64,000 nucleotides of DNA from Bombilactobacillus mellifer (GCF_000970795.1 NZ_KQ034029.1:62001-126000); one strand, 5' to 3'. Shown: positions 22,154-31,939, counted from the stretch's first letter. Numbers and translations: made by a program. The notes: generated by a model from the letters alone, not told the origin.

Positions 22154-22498
22154 TTATAAATGAATACTGATTTTTAAAGCCTTATCTACGGCATGCATCT
22201 TACTAGCTGATAAAGTCGTGACCTTTTCTTTCAAGCGTTGCTTATCAATGGTTCGAATCTGTTCCGTCAAAATAACGGAGTTTTTGCTAACTCCGTCTTC
22301 CACCGTAATACCAACATGCGTTGGCATTTTGGGCTTCTCGATTCGTCCAGTAATTGCTGCAATGATTGTAGTTGGACTATATTTATTACCAATATTATTT
22401 TGAATTACTAACACTGGCCGCATTCCCCCCTGCTCGGAACCAACTACGGGAGAAAGATCGGCATAATAAATATCACCGCGTTTAATAGTTAAAGTCAA
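22154..22498 (-). CDS. mazF: MazF/EndoA family mRNA interferase toxin
   Basis: Sequence-specific endoribonuclease of the PemK/MazF fold. The core [20 protein letters not shown] and RPVLVIQN, and the tail region [16 protein letters not shown], closely resemble B. subtilis NdoA (EndoA). I chose the TTG at 22498, which overlaps the antitoxin end by 17 bases and gives 114 aa, the family length. An upstream ATG would add about 28 unrelated residues. The alr-antitoxin-toxin order equals the B. subtilis alr-ndoAI-ndoA arrangement, so this is a core chromosomal module rather than a mobile one. Confidence 0.93.
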   Translation of the reverse strand: MTLTIKRGDIYYADLSPVVGSEQGGMRPVLVIQNNIGNKYSPTTIIAAITGRIEKPKMPTHVGITVEDGVSKNSVILTEQIRTIDKQRLKEKVTTLSASKMHAVDKALKISIHL

Positions 22499-22745
22499 TA
22501 GTCCTTTTGTCTGCCTCCTGTTCACAAATTGAAAATTCTTTACTGAGTTCTTCGTTGATATCTGCCATATCCAAATAACCATGAATTAATTGATCAACAA
22601 TATTGTTAGGATGATTAAAAAAACTTAACAGAGCCTCATCGACTATAAAATCAATATCACAAGCATTTTTGCTCACATAACTTTCTAGTTGATTCAATAC
22701 TTCAGCATCTAGTTGCACGGAAATATTTCTCTGATTGTCAGCCAT
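22482..22745 (-). CDS. mazE: MazE/EndoAI-type antitoxin
   Basis: 87-residue partner of MazF. The N-terminus ([18 protein letters not shown]) looks like a ribbon-helix-helix DNA-binding segment. The acidic C-terminal part ([19 protein letters not shown]) resembles the toxin-neutralising tail of EndoAI (MADINLEIS in Bacillus-type proteins). The start is the ATG at 22745 with GAGGAGG eight bases before it. The operon is probably autorepressed. Confidence 0.88.
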   Translation of the reverse strand: MADNQRNISVQLDAEVLNQLESYVSKNACDIDFIVDEALLSFFNHPNNIVDQLIHGYLDMADINEELSKEFSICEQEADKRTIDFNY

Positions 22746-22799
22746 GGTTACTTCCTCCTCAATCATACTTTCAAGCATAATATACCATAGATTATTTGC

Positions 22800-23909
22800 T
22801 TAATTCACGTACTTTCGAGGAATTCGATCGGATAAATTACAAATAATTTCGTAATTTATTGTATGACTATATTCCGCCAATTCATCCACCGTGATGGTCT
22901 GCCCTTGATTAGAACCAATTAATGTGACTTTCGTTCCTACCGGATAGGCTTGGGGGACTTTAATCATCATCTGATCCATACAAATACGCCCGACAATCGG
23001 GCACCGCTGACCCGCCACCAAAACACTACTGCCGCTCAGCCGCCGCAGCCAACCATCTGCGTAACCGATAGGTAGAGTAGCAATGAACTCATCTGTCGCA
23101 GTGGTATATGTCGCCCCATAACTGATTTTTTGACCTGCAGGTAGTAATTTGAGATGTGAAATTTCTGTTTCCAAACTCAGCGCCGGTTGTAAAGCATAAG
23201 GCAAATCGGTAATCGCAGTTCCTGAAGGATTCAACCCGTATAAAGCAATACCGAACCGAACTAGTTGTTTTTGATAGGATAAATGCCACAAAGCTGTGGC
23301 CGAATTAGCACAATGCATGTATTTAAACTTGATCGGTAAATGCGCTGTCATTTGGTCAAATAGCGTCATCTGATGCTGTAAATAATCCGTATTTTTTTCA
23401 TCGGCCGTAGCAAAATGTGTAAAAATACCCTCAGCGATCAATTGCGGCGTTTGCTGTAGAAAATGACAAGCTTGCTGAACTGAAGCTACTGAAGTTAATC
23501 CGATCCGTCCCATCCCCGTATCAAGGGCTAAATGAATTTTCAAAGGCTGTGTAACACTTTGGGCGGCAGCTTCTAGCCAAGCTTGACTTGGAGCCGTTAA
23601 CGAAATGTCCTGCTGGCTGGCAAGAGTCGTTTGCGCTACAGGAGTTACACCTAAGACCAAAATCGGCTCGGTAAGTCCAGCCGCTCTTAATTCTAAAGCT
23701 TCATCTAAAGTTGCGACACAAAAGCCGGCAATATGCTGTTCATGCAACAGACGAGCTACTGGGACTGCACCATGATGATAACCATCTGCCTTGACAACTG
23801 CAAAAATTTGCGTTGTTGGATCTAAGATTTGGCGTTGATGAGCTAAATTAGCGCGAATGGCTTGCCGATCAATAATAATTTGCGTAGGTCGATGAACTGA
23901 AGGTTGCAT
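22800..23909 (-). CDS. alr: Alanine racemase
   Basis: PLP enzyme interconverting L- and D-alanine for peptidoglycan and teichoic acid. PLP lysine K40 is in AVVKADGYHHGA. The second catalytic base Tyr is in the region of GMGRIGL and RICMDQMM, and KISYGATY is conserved. The open frame extends 60 codons upstream into acpS, but the ATG at 23909 behind GGAAAGGAA gives the usual 369 aa. It lies five bases after acpS. Confidence 0.95.
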   Translation of the reverse strand: MQPSVHRPTQIIIDRQAIRANLAHQRQILDPTTQIFAVVKADGYHHGAVPVARLLHEQHIAGFCVATLDEALELRAAGLTEPILVLGVTPVAQTTLASQQDISLTAPSQAWLEAAAQSVTQPLKIHLALDTGMGRIGLTSVASVQQACHFLQQTPQLIAEGIFTHFATADEKNTDYLQHQMTLFDQMTAHLPIKFKYMHCANSATALWHLSYQKQLVRFGIALYGLNPSGTAITDLPYALQPALSLETEISHLKLLPAGQKISYGATYTTATDEFIATLPIGYADGWLRRLSGSSVLVAGQRCPIVGRICMDQMMIKVPQAYPVGTKVTLIGSNQGQTITVDELAEYSHTINYEIICNLSDRIPRKYVN

Positions 23910-23914
23910 ACATT

Positions 23915-24277
23915 CTATTCCTTTCCGTTCGTTTCTAAAAGCACTTGCGTGACGACATATTGTTGCGTATGCGAAATCGAGATAAAAACTTGTCCGGGAA
24001 AGATCTGTTGCACTACTTGCGGTCGTCCCTGAGCCGTATCTAAAATACTTAAATCTTGAAAACTCAGTTTTCCTATTCCCGTCCCCCAAGCTTTACTAAA
24101 GGCTTCCTTGGCTGAAAAACGGCCCGCTAAATACTCTTGTTGTCGCGCACCCGAATATTGTTGCCAAACTGTTTTTTCCGCCGGTGTCAAAACTTTATCC
24201 ACAAAACGTGGATTCTTTTGCGCAGCCCGCTCAATTCTTGAAATTTCTGCTAAGTCGATACCGATCCCATAAATCAT
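23915..24277 (-). CDS. acpS: Holo-[acyl-carrier-protein] synthase
   Basis: Transfers 4'-phosphopantetheine from CoA to apo-ACP. Mg-binding Asp8 is in GIGIDLAEISR and Glu is in FSAKEAFSKAWGTGIG. 120 aa. Gene order acpS-alr-mazEF is the conserved Firmicutes arrangement. Confidence 0.95.
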   Translation of the reverse strand: MIYGIGIDLAEISRIERAAQKNPRFVDKVLTPAEKTVWQQYSGARQQEYLAGRFSAKEAFSKAWGTGIGKLSFQDLSILDTAQGRPQVVQQIFPGQVFISISHTQQYVVTQVLLETNGKE

Positions 24278-24292
24278 TAGTTGTCCCCATTC

Positions 24293-24324
24293 AAAAAGGC
24301 CGAAACCTGATTGTTTTCGACCTT
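24293..24324 (-). terminator. cshA terminator
   Basis: Minus strand: AAGGTCGAAA / TTTCGGCCTT stem (one G-T pair) followed by TTTTT, 52 bases after the cshA stop. Confidence 0.85.
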
Positions 24325-24375
24325 CAAGATAGCCTATTGTGAACCAGAAGTCAATTATTTATCAATTCCGGTTAG

Positions 24376-25866
24376 TTAATAATTTGTACTGTGAATTTTA
24401 AAATCGCGTTTTCCACGAGACTTACTATGCGTCCGGTCATGGTCAAAATCTCTATTACGCCGTTCGCGATGACTATGATTAAAGCGGCGATCCCGATAAT
24501 TACGCCGATTAGACCGCCGGTGATCGCGGTTATTCCCACTTCGGCGACTAGGCAAAGGCCGTTCTGGTGTAATATGAACTGGAATGGATTCCGGATCTTT
24601 GCTGAGACTCTTCAATAAAAGTTCTGTTACTGTCAAGGCATCATATTTTTCTAAGAGTGTTTGTGCCACAGGGGCAAACTTATCTAAACCGCCCGCTTGA
24701 ACTTGCTCGGCAATTTGCGTTTGCGCCGCTTTTAATTGCCCGTTCAAAGCTTCTTGTGCTGTTGGTGGCTTCAAAGGTAACATTCGTACATTGGTTAATT
24801 GTTCAATACTCCGTAAATAACTGAGCTCATTGGGAGCCACAAAGGTTACGGAAATCCCGGAATGACCCGCACGTCCAGTCCGGCCAATTCGATGCACATA
24901 ACTATCAGGATCTTGTGGAATATCATAATTATAAACATGACTGACACCAGTGATATCAAGACCACGGGCGGCCACATCAGTGGCAATTAAATAAGTTAAT
25001 TTGCCCGCTTTAAATTGATGCAACACACTCATTCGTTTTTGTTGGGACAAATCACCATGGATTCCTTCGGCATTATAACCACGTGCTTTGAGTCCCCGTG
25101 TTAATTCATCTACTCGGCGTTTAGTCCGGCCAAAGATTAAAGCTAATTCCGGTTGTTGCACATCAAAAAAACGCGTCATAATATTGAATTTTTCATATTC
25201 TTTGGAACGTACCATGTATTGCTCAATTTTATCCGCCGTTAATTCTTTCGACTTGATTTTAACAATTTTGGGATTCTGCATAAATTTAGCTGCAATATGC
25301 ATAATGGGCTTGGGCATTGTCGCTGAATATAACAATGTTTGGTGGTCTTCCGGTACTGTTTTCAAAATGTTTTCAATATCGTCCACAAAACCCATATCTA
25401 ACATTTCGTCAGCTTCATCCAAGACAACTTGTTGAATATGCTCCAGTTTTAAGGTCCGACGATTAATATGGTCTAACAGACGTCCCGGCGTACCGACAAC
25501 AATCTGGGGATGATTCTTCAATTGTTGAATCTGCCGCCGAATATCCGAACCACCATAAACTGCAATCACTTTAGCATGCCGATTTTTGCCTAAACGTTGT
25601 AATTCTTCTTGCGTTTGCACCGCCAATTCGCGTGTCGGTGAAATAATTAATGCTTGAATATTCACAGACTGGGGATCAACTTCCTGCAAAATAGGCAACC
25701 CAAAAGAAGCTGTTTTCCCAGTACCTGTTTGTGCCTGTCCAATGACATCGGCGCCACTTAAAACTAACGGGATCGTTTGCGCTTGAATTGGAGTGGGTGC
25801 GTCAAAACCAGCTGCAGTTACTGCTGTTAACAAGCTCTCGTCTAAATTAAGTTCACTAAATTTCAA
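24376..25866 (-). CDS. cshA: DEAD-box RNA helicase CshA
   Basis: ATP-dependent RNA helicase of RNA decay and ribosome assembly. It has a Q motif (F17-Q30 region, GFDAPTPIQAQTIP), motif I AQTGTGKT, motif II DEAD (VLDEADEMLD), SAT, and HRIGRTGRAG. The low-complexity C-terminal tail is rich in Arg, Asn and Asp (about 440-496). 496 aa. The start is TTG at 25866 behind ATAGGAGG; no ATG is nearby. The 164-base upstream gap could hold a cold-responsive leader, but I cannot identify one. Confidence 0.95.
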   Translation of the reverse strand: MKFSELNLDESLLTAVTAAGFDAPTPIQAQTIPLVLSGADVIGQAQTGTGKTASFGLPILQEVDPQSVNIQALIISPTRELAVQTQEELQRLGKNRHAKVIAVYGGSDIRRQIQQLKNHPQIVVGTPGRLLDHINRRTLKLEHIQQVVLDEADEMLDMGFVDDIENILKTVPEDHQTLLYSATMPKPIMHIAAKFMQNPKIVKIKSKELTADKIEQYMVRSKEYEKFNIMTRFFDVQQPELALIFGRTKRRVDELTRGLKARGYNAEGIHGDLSQQKRMSVLHQFKAGKLTYLIATDVAARGLDITGVSHVYNYDIPQDPDSYVHRIGRTGRAGHSGISVTFVAPNELSYLRSIEQLTNVRMLPLKPPTAQEALNGQLKAAQTQIAEQVQAGGLDKFAPVAQTLLEKYDALTVTELLLKSLSKDPESIPVHITPERPLPSRRSGNNRDHRRSNRRNYRDRRFNHSHRERRNRDFDHDRTHSKSRGKRDFKIHSTNY

Positions 25867-26030
25867 AAATATCCTCCTATATGTGAATGAATATATATCA
25901 CAAAACAGGACTCATTTTCTAAATTTGGTAACTGCCTTGCAATATTTTGTTAGTTTTTCAGAAACTATACTAAGTAAACACTTTATCATTTTTGCAGTGA
26001 AAGTTAAAGGTCTTCAAGCAACTTATGTGA

Positions 26031-28805
26031 TTACTTTAAACCTTTTTGCCGGCGAACGATCGCCTTACGCAACTCCTCAATCAAAAAAACCGGCAGTGGA
26101 ATGCAAACCAAAAAAATCCAATCAGCCCAATTCAAGGCGCCAGTTTGAAAAACACCCCGCAAAAGGGGAACGTACATTAAAATAAGTAAAATCAAGAATT
26201 CGGCTAAAATCCCCACATTGATTTTATAATTACTAAAAAGACCTAAAGCAAATACAGAAGCGGATTGCGTCCGGCAATTCATAACATTCGCTATTTGGCA
26301 AAAAACTACCGCCGCTAAAGTCATCGTGGTTGCTGTCACATAATGGCTGCCACTAGCCGCTAGCGCAACTTGGGGCCAGCCGTATTGATAATTAACAAAA
26401 AAGTACCCTGCTGTGGAAACCAGCGAGCCCATTAAACCATACCAGGCAAAAGCCCGCCATAAAACATCTTTAGTTAAGAGATGAGCTTTTCGGGAACGCG
26501 GAGGTAAATGCATTAATCCCGGTTCCGCTTGTTCGGAGCCTAAACCTAAAGCAGGTAACATATCCGTGCCTAAATCAATGGTTAAAATTTGCATAACCGT
26601 TAACGGTAACGGGATCATACCGCGACTGAGTAAAAATAAAATCGACGGTACAGCTTCAGCCACATTGGAATTTAAAATATAGGTAAGAAATTTTTGGATA
26701 TTATTGTAAACCGTGCGCCCTTCTTGGATCGCCGCAACGATGGAAGCAAAATTGTCATCTGTCAAAATCATATCGGCGGCATCTTTAGCTACATCTGTCC
26801 CCGTAATACCCATGGCAACTCCAATATTGGCCTTTTTTAAGGCTGGAGCATCATTGACACCATCGCCGGTGGAAGCCACAATTTCCCCCATTTGTTGTAG
26901 AGTATCAACAATTTTATATTTTTGTTCTGGCGCTACACGCGCAAAAATCAACTCTTGTTGAAAGGCGGCTTGCAAATCGGTTGTACTCATTTGGGTCAAC
27001 TCTTTGCCGGTAATCACCCGTGCTTGTTTACTAGATACAATGCCTATTTGGGCAGCAATATTTTGAGCGACCATCGGACTATCGCCGGTCACCATAATAA
27101 TCCGAATAGCGGCATCATGGCATTTTTTCACTGCTGCTTTAATTTCTGGGCGAGGTGGATCGGCCATGGCGGCTTGGCCCACTAAAATGAGATCTTTTTC
27201 TGTATTGGCGACCTTCAAACTGTCTATATCCGCAGGAACCTGATCTGCTGGAATATCACGATAAGCTACTGCCAAAGTCCGTAAACCGGACTGAGCATAA
27301 TCGGACTCCGCCTTGTGGGCCCGATCTTGGTCTCGTTGGGTTAATTGCCTGATTCCCGTATGATCTAAAATGCGATTGCAACAATCCAAGGTGTCGCCTA
27401 ATGACCCTTTTACACAAATCCGCAGACTGCCGTCTGGCAAACGATTGAGCGTGCTCATACGTTTGCGTTGCGAGTCAAACGTCAATTCCTTGACACGCGG
27501 ATAACGCTGGGTTAATTCATCAGGATCTAACCCCGCCTTTTGCGCCATAATCACCATCGCTGCTTCAGTCGGAGTGCCCAATAATTTAGGCTGTGATTGT
27601 TTGGTCTGGGGCGCTTCTACACGGGTATCACTATCCAATGCCGCAATAGTTAACAATTTTTGAAGTTCCGGCTGTTGGGCTAGTTGCACTGGTTGTCCGC
27701 GATATTTCACTTGACCATTGACTTCGTAGCCTTGACCCGTGACTTGAAACTCACGAAAAGGTAACCAAATATGATTCACTGTCATCTGATTTTGTGTCAA
27801 AGTTCCAGTTTTATCGGAGCAAATGACCGTTGTTTCGCCTAAAGTTTCGACCGAATTTAAATCTTTAACCAAGGCATGCTTTTTAGCCATGCGGGTCACT
27901 CCTTGTGCTAAAGATAAAGTCACCGTAGGTAATAAGCCCTCAGGAATAAAGGCCACAATCATCCCTAAAGCAAAAATAAATGATTGTGCCAATGGATAGT
28001 GAACCACCCAAATCGCCAAGAAGAAAAAGGCAACACCGATTAAAATAGCCACTAAAGATAGTTGCTGAGTCAGACGATTCAGTTCTTGAGTCAGTGGACT
28101 CACCGTTTGACTTTGCGTTTGCGTTAAATCAGCAATATGGCCAAATTCGGTCTGCATGCCGGTCGCCAGGGCAACCGCCAGGCCCGTTCCGGCACCCACA
28201 GTGGTGCCGGCATACAAAATATTAGCCTCGGCAAATTCACCTTCACCGGGTTTATAAGTACTCTGTTTACTTTCGGGAACTGATTCACCTGTTAACGCCG
28301 ATTGATCCACTTGTAATGAATTAGCTTCTAAAACCAGTGCATCCGCAGAAATTGCATCCCCCGCCTGTAATTCAAAAATATCTCCGGGGACCAATTCCTC
28401 CACTGCAATTTGTTCCAGCTGGCCTGAACGGCGCACCCGCACAAAAGTCGGCAACATTTTCATTAACGAAGTTGTTGCCTTTTGGGCCGCATGTTCTTGC
28501 CAGTATGAAAACACACCATTTATCACATTGACTGCCCAAATAGCAATTCCTAATTCCGGCATTTGGGCCAAAAAAGCAATAATTCCGCCAACCCATAACA
28601 AAATAGCCATTAAACTAACAAAATTTTTTAAAAAAATCTTTAACTGGGATTGATGGCTACTTTTAACAATTTGATTGGGACCATATTTTTTTAACCGAGC
28701 CGCTGCTTGCTGTGCAGTCAGTCCCTGCCAGCTGGTTTGAAGGTACTCTAAAACTGCTGCAGGCGATTCTTGTGCTAATTGTTGGGTTGTTTTTTTGCCC
28801 GCCAT
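26031..28805 (-). CDS. P-type cation-transporting ATPase, P2 family
   Basis: Ion pump with about ten TM helices: N-terminal cation ATPase domain, actuator loop LTGES, phosphorylation site ICSDKTGTLT, hinge GDGVNDAPALKKANIG, and a C-terminal TM bundle. In M4 the ion motif reads PEGLLPTV, closer to Na,K-ATPase-type PEGLL than to the SERCA PEGLP, so the cation is uncertain (Na, K, Ca or Mn). The ATG at 28805, nine bases after GAGGAG, gives 924 aa. It lies downstream of murF with an 84-base gap. Confidence 0.9.
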   Translation of the reverse strand: MAGKKTTQQLAQESPAAVLEYLQTSWQGLTAQQAAARLKKYGPNQIVKSSHQSQLKIFLKNFVSLMAILLWVGGIIAFLAQMPELGIAIWAVNVINGVFSYWQEHAAQKATTSLMKMLPTFVRVRRSGQLEQIAVEELVPGDIFELQAGDAISADALVLEANSLQVDQSALTGESVPESKQSTYKPGEGEFAEANILYAGTTVGAGTGLAVALATGMQTEFGHIADLTQTQSQTVSPLTQELNRLTQQLSLVAILIGVAFFFLAIWVVHYPLAQSFIFALGMIVAFIPEGLLPTVTLSLAQGVTRMAKKHALVKDLNSVETLGETTVICSDKTGTLTQNQMTVNHIWLPFREFQVTGQGYEVNGQVKYRGQPVQLAQQPELQKLLTIAALDSDTRVEAPQTKQSQPKLLGTPTEAAMVIMAQKAGLDPDELTQRYPRVKELTFDSQRKRMSTLNRLPDGSLRICVKGSLGDTLDCCNRILDHTGIRQLTQRDQDRAHKAESDYAQSGLRTLAVAYRDIPADQVPADIDSLKVANTEKDLILVGQAAMADPPRPEIKAAVKKCHDAAIRIIMVTGDSPMVAQNIAAQIGIVSSKQARVITGKELTQMSTTDLQAAFQQELIFARVAPEQKYKIVDTLQQMGEIVASTGDGVNDAPALKKANIGVAMGITGTDVAKDAADMILTDDNFASIVAAIQEGRTVYNNIQKFLTYILNSNVAEAVPSILFLLSRGMIPLPLTVMQILTIDLGTDMLPALGLGSEQAEPGLMHLPPRSRKAHLLTKDVLWRAFAWYGLMGSLVSTAGYFFVNYQYGWPQVALAASGSHYVTATTMTLAAVVFCQIANVMNCRTQSASVFALGLFSNYKINVGILAEFLILLILMYVPLLRGVFQTGALNWADWIFLVCIPLPVFLIEELRKAIVRRQKGLK

Positions 28806-28889
28806 GACTATCATCTCCTCGAAACACGACAATAGTACACCTTTTCGGGGTCAGACGGATCAATAATATTTAATTAATTTTATATCTTT

Positions 28890-30254
28890 TTAAGAATCCA
28901 TTAAAGCTTGTACCACCCGCTCTAAATGCAAACCGTTACTGGCTTTTAATAAAACTAAATCACTGGGTAAGACATCCTGTTGTAACTGGGCAATTAACTG
29001 TTCTTGTTGTGCAGTGGGGAAATAATAGACCGGCAGTTTAGAAACTAAAGCAGCTTGGAGGGCGGCCATAAGATCACCATACAAATAAACAGCTGCAATT
29101 TTGTGCGGATCTATGACTGAAGCTAGCTGTGCATGCCATTTGGCTGTTTGCGGGCCTAATTCCAACATATCTCCTAGAACTAAAATGCGGCGCCCCGTTG
29201 TCGGCACACGACTAAAATTACTTATCACATCAACCATTGCTGTCGGATTAGCATTATACACATCACTTAATAATTGTGCACCATTAGCGGCAGTTAACCA
29301 TTGGGTCCGATTCTTAGTCGGTTTAAAATGTGCCAACGCTTGTTGCATAGCTGCTGGCGTCACACCATAATGTTGACCCACCAGCAGGGCTGCTAGGGCA
29401 TTATCCACATTGTAATCACCAATCAACGGCAGGGTAAATTGTTGCTGCGGCCAGATATTAGTTGTAAAAAGCGAAGAGTCCTTTTGAGCTTGAATCTGTT
29501 TGGCAAATAAAGTATTGGTTGTCTGCCGCCCAAACGTCAAGGTCTTTTGCTTTAAAGCCGCCGCCCGATCTTGTAATAACGGCTCATCGCCATTAAAAAT
29601 CAAAACTCCTTGGGGCTTCAGGAACTTGACAATTTCCATTTTGGCATCGGCAATTTTAGCTCGCGTCCCGAAAAATTCAATATGGGCTTCGCCGATCATC
29701 GTAATCACTGCTACATCAGGGTGAGCCAGCGCTGATAATTGTGTTAATTGTCCCGCATGATCCATGCCCATTTCAACTACTAAAATTTGGGTATCTGCCT
29801 GCATCGCTAAAATCGTAATGGGTACCCCAATTTCGTTATTGAAATTGGCTTGCGTTTTTACGACGCGATATTTCTGAGCCAAAATAGCAGCGGTCATATC
29901 TTTTGTAGTCGTTTTACCATTACTGCCGGTAATGGCCACTACCTGGGGCTGAATTTTTTGTAAGTAATAAGCACTCAACTTTTGTAAAGCTTCCAGTGTA
30001 TCCGGTACTACTAAATAACGATCATCGGCACTGGGTGGTAATGGGTGGTCGGCTTGCCATAAAGTAGCTTGCGCGCCCTGCTTAAAAGCGGCGGTAACAA
30101 AGTCATGGCCGTCACGTTGTGCTACCAACGGAACAAATAAAGCTCCCGGCAGAACTTGGCGGCTGTCAAATGTCACTTGAGTTAAATCGGTTTGTGGTAA
30201 TGTAGTAGTTTTTAAATTTAATGCAGTGGCCACTTCGGCTAAATTTAAGAACAT
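28890..30254 (-). CDS. murF: UDP-N-acetylmuramoyl-tripeptide--D-alanyl-D-alanine ligase
   Basis: Last cytosolic step of the muropeptide precursor: adds D-Ala-D-Ala. Mur ligase N-domain, ATP loop ITGSNGKTTTKD (about 108-119), central domain, and C-terminal domain with LGDMLELG. 454 aa. ATG behind AAAAGGAGG. The ddl gene usually found near murF is not adjacent; cshA is nearby as in other lactobacilli but the ATPase is inserted between them. Confidence 0.96.
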   Translation of the reverse strand: MFLNLAEVATALNLKTTTLPQTDLTQVTFDSRQVLPGALFVPLVAQRDGHDFVTAAFKQGAQATLWQADHPLPPSADDRYLVVPDTLEALQKLSAYYLQKIQPQVVAITGSNGKTTTKDMTAAILAQKYRVVKTQANFNNEIGVPITILAMQADTQILVVEMGMDHAGQLTQLSALAHPDVAVITMIGEAHIEFFGTRAKIADAKMEIVKFLKPQGVLIFNGDEPLLQDRAAALKQKTLTFGRQTTNTLFAKQIQAQKDSSLFTTNIWPQQQFTLPLIGDYNVDNALAALLVGQHYGVTPAAMQQALAHFKPTKNRTQWLTAANGAQLLSDVYNANPTAMVDVISNFSRVPTTGRRILVLGDMLELGPQTAKWHAQLASVIDPHKIAAVYLYGDLMAALQAALVSKLPVYYFPTAQQEQLIAQLQQDVLPSDLVLLKASNGLHLERVVQALMDS

Positions 30255-30319
30255 ACTGTAAACCTCCTTTTAATGTGAAAAACTGGCAATCAACAAACTA
30301 TTTTTGAAGTAGATAGTGC

Positions 30320-30325
30320 TATAAT
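30320..30325 (+). promoter_or_regulatory. -10 element of the MFS efflux gene
   Basis: Perfect TATAAT 31 bases before the ATG, with no convincing -35. It lies in the 102-base divergent region shared with murF. Confidence 0.45.
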
Positions 30326-30356
30326 AATTGCATTCTAAACGAAAGTGAGTTTTTCA

Positions 30357-31550
30357 ATGGCTAACGTAAATCAATATTGGCAACGAAACATGTACATCTT
30401 AACATTTGGTAATTTTATTGCCGGCATTGGTTTTAGTATGGTGACGCCATTTCTTTCATTATACATTAACACGCTGGGGCATTTTACTAATGCTCAAGTC
30501 GCCATGTGGGCGGGAATTGCTTATGCCAGTACCTTTGTGGTGTCTGCTTTAATTTCTCCTCTCTGGGGCAAATTAGCTGATAGTAAGGGCCGCAAACGGA
30601 TTATTTTAAGAGCTTCCTTAGGGATGGGGCTGGTGATTGGTTCTATGTCCTTGGTAACTAATGTGTATCAGTTAATTATTTTAAGAACTTTGCAAGGCTT
30701 CTTTGCCGGCTATATCAGCAATTCGAATACTCTCATTGCCACCACGGCTCCTACTCAGCATGTTGGTAAGGCTTTAGGAACCTTGACTACCGGGACCGTC
30801 TCCGGTTCATTGTTAGGCCCGTTATTGGGCGGAGTTATCGCTCAATTGTGGGGTTATCGTATTCCCTTTTTGATTACCGGCTGTCTACTATTAAGCGCAT
30901 TTTTCCTGTGTTTATTTTTCGTAAAGGAAGATTTTACTCCGATTCCGCAAAGCAAACAACCATCTTTCCGGGAAGTATTCTCAATTATTAGCCAACCGCA
31001 AGTCGTGATCGGCATGTTTGTTACTACTCTGATTATTCAAGTTGCCAATAATTCGATCAATCCGATCATTAGTCTTTACGTTAAACAATTAATGCACGAT
31101 AGTGGCCAAGTTGCTCTCATTAGCGGTATTGTGACGGCTATTCCGGGAATTCCTTCGGCGGTTTTATCTTCTCGTTTTGGTGCACTAGGCGATCGTATTG
31201 GCACTAAAAAGGTATTACTGGGAGGTTTAATTTTGGCGACGGTTATTTATCTTCCCCAAGCATTTGTAGCTAACGTCTGGCAATTAATGATTTTACGTTT
31301 CTTTGTGGGAATTTCAGACGCGGCTTTGTTACCGCAAGTGCAAACCTTGTTAGCCAAAAATAGCCCCCATCAAGTATCCGGCCGCATTTTTGGTTACAAT
31401 CAAAGCTTTCAATATATGGGCAACTGCATCGGACCGTTGTTAGGATCAGTCGTCTCCAGTTCTTGGAGTTACGGAGCCGTTTTTCTAACTACTGCCATTT
31501 TAGAATTTATTAATTTAGTTTGGGTGCACACAGTCACTAAAAAAAGTTAG
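30357..31550 (+). CDS. MFS multidrug efflux transporter (PmrA/TetA-like DHA1)
   Basis: Twelve-TM proton-driven exporter. Motif A variant between TM2 and TM3 is GKLADSKGRKRIILRAS, and the motif C-like GSLLGPLLGG in TM5 is typical of antiporters. Start at ATG 30357; the upstream GTG at 30345 lies within the AAAGTGAG ribosome site. 397 aa. It stands alone between murF and rpmE2, so no substrate clue comes from context. Confidence 0.87.
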   Translation: MANVNQYWQRNMYILTFGNFIAGIGFSMVTPFLSLYINTLGHFTNAQVAMWAGIAYASTFVVSALISPLWGKLADSKGRKRIILRASLGMGLVIGSMSLVTNVYQLIILRTLQGFFAGYISNSNTLIATTAPTQHVGKALGTLTTGTVSGSLLGPLLGGVIAQLWGYRIPFLITGCLLLSAFFLCLFFVKEDFTPIPQSKQPSFREVFSIISQPQVVIGMFVTTLIIQVANNSINPIISLYVKQLMHDSGQVALISGIVTAIPGIPSAVLSSRFGALGDRIGTKKVLLGGLILATVIYLPQAFVANVWQLMILRFFVGISDAALLPQVQTLLAKNSPHQVSGRIFGYNQSFQYMGNCIGPLLGSVVSSSWSYGAVFLTTAILEFINLVWVHTVTKKS

Positions 31551-31576
31551 AGCAGTCGCCGCTATCACTTACATTG

Positions 31577-31606
31577 AAAAAGCCCACACATTGTGTGGGC
31601 TTCATT
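31577..31606. terminator. Bidirectional terminator
   Basis: AGCCCACACA / TGTGTGGGCT stem with a tight loop. The T tract is better on the minus strand (ends rpmE2), and a looser T-rich stretch on the plus strand ends the MFS gene. Confidence 0.88.
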
Positions 31607-31626
31607 ATTTTTAATTATGAATTGGT

Positions 31627-31875
31627 TTAATCGTTCGAAAAACCATATTTCTTGTTGAATCGATCAATCCGGCCATCAGCTTGGGTAAACTTCTGTTTAC
31701 CAGTATAAAACGGATGTGAGTCAGAAGTAATTTCTACTCGGATCAATGGATATTCTTGACCTTCAAAGTCAGTGGTTTCAGCAGATTGAACTGTTGAACC
31801 CGCCAAGAATTTTTTGCCTGTGGCTGAATCCATAAATACAACTTGATGATAATCTGGATGAATTCCTTGCTTCAT
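31627..31875 (-). CDS. rpmE2: 50S ribosomal protein L31 type B
   Basis: 82-residue L31 without any cysteine, i.e. the zinc-independent B paralogue. In many bacteria this form is expressed when zinc is scarce; here I see no Zur box. Conserved features are [24 protein letters not shown] and the tail [10 protein letters not shown]. It has its own promoter (31940-31968) and a leader of about 55 bases with a hairpin at 31894-31914. Confidence 0.96.
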   Translation of the reverse strand: MKQGIHPDYHQVVFMDSATGKKFLAGSTVQSAETTDFEGQEYPLIRVEITSDSHPFYTGKQKFTQADGRIDRFNKKYGFSND

Positions 31876-31893
31876 ATATTACACTCCCCTGCC

Positions 31894-31914
31894 CTAAGCC
31901 ATTGCCTGTCTTAG
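31894..31914 (-). promoter_or_regulatory. Hairpin in the rpmE2 leader (candidate autoregulatory site)
   Basis: Minus strand: CTAAG / CTTAG stem enclosing 11 bases, located between the predicted transcription start and the ribosome site. L31 leaders are known to bind L31 in several phyla; a match to those RNA families is not something I can test here. Confidence 0.3.
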
Positions 31915-31939
31915 AGATTAAATTTACTGACATTAAAGC

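Noticed and set aside
22154-22498. MazEF as evidence of a mobile element
   Set aside because: It is in the conserved acpS-alr-mazEF core position and resembles NdoA; no transposase, integrase or att-like repeats lie near.
23910-24089. 60-codon N-terminal extension of alr
   Set aside because: It runs antiframe through acpS, has no ribosome site, and the family begins at the ATG at 23909.
25867-26030. Cold-shock leader of cshA
   Set aside because: The gap is AT-rich with possible -10 elements but no clear structured motif that I can support.
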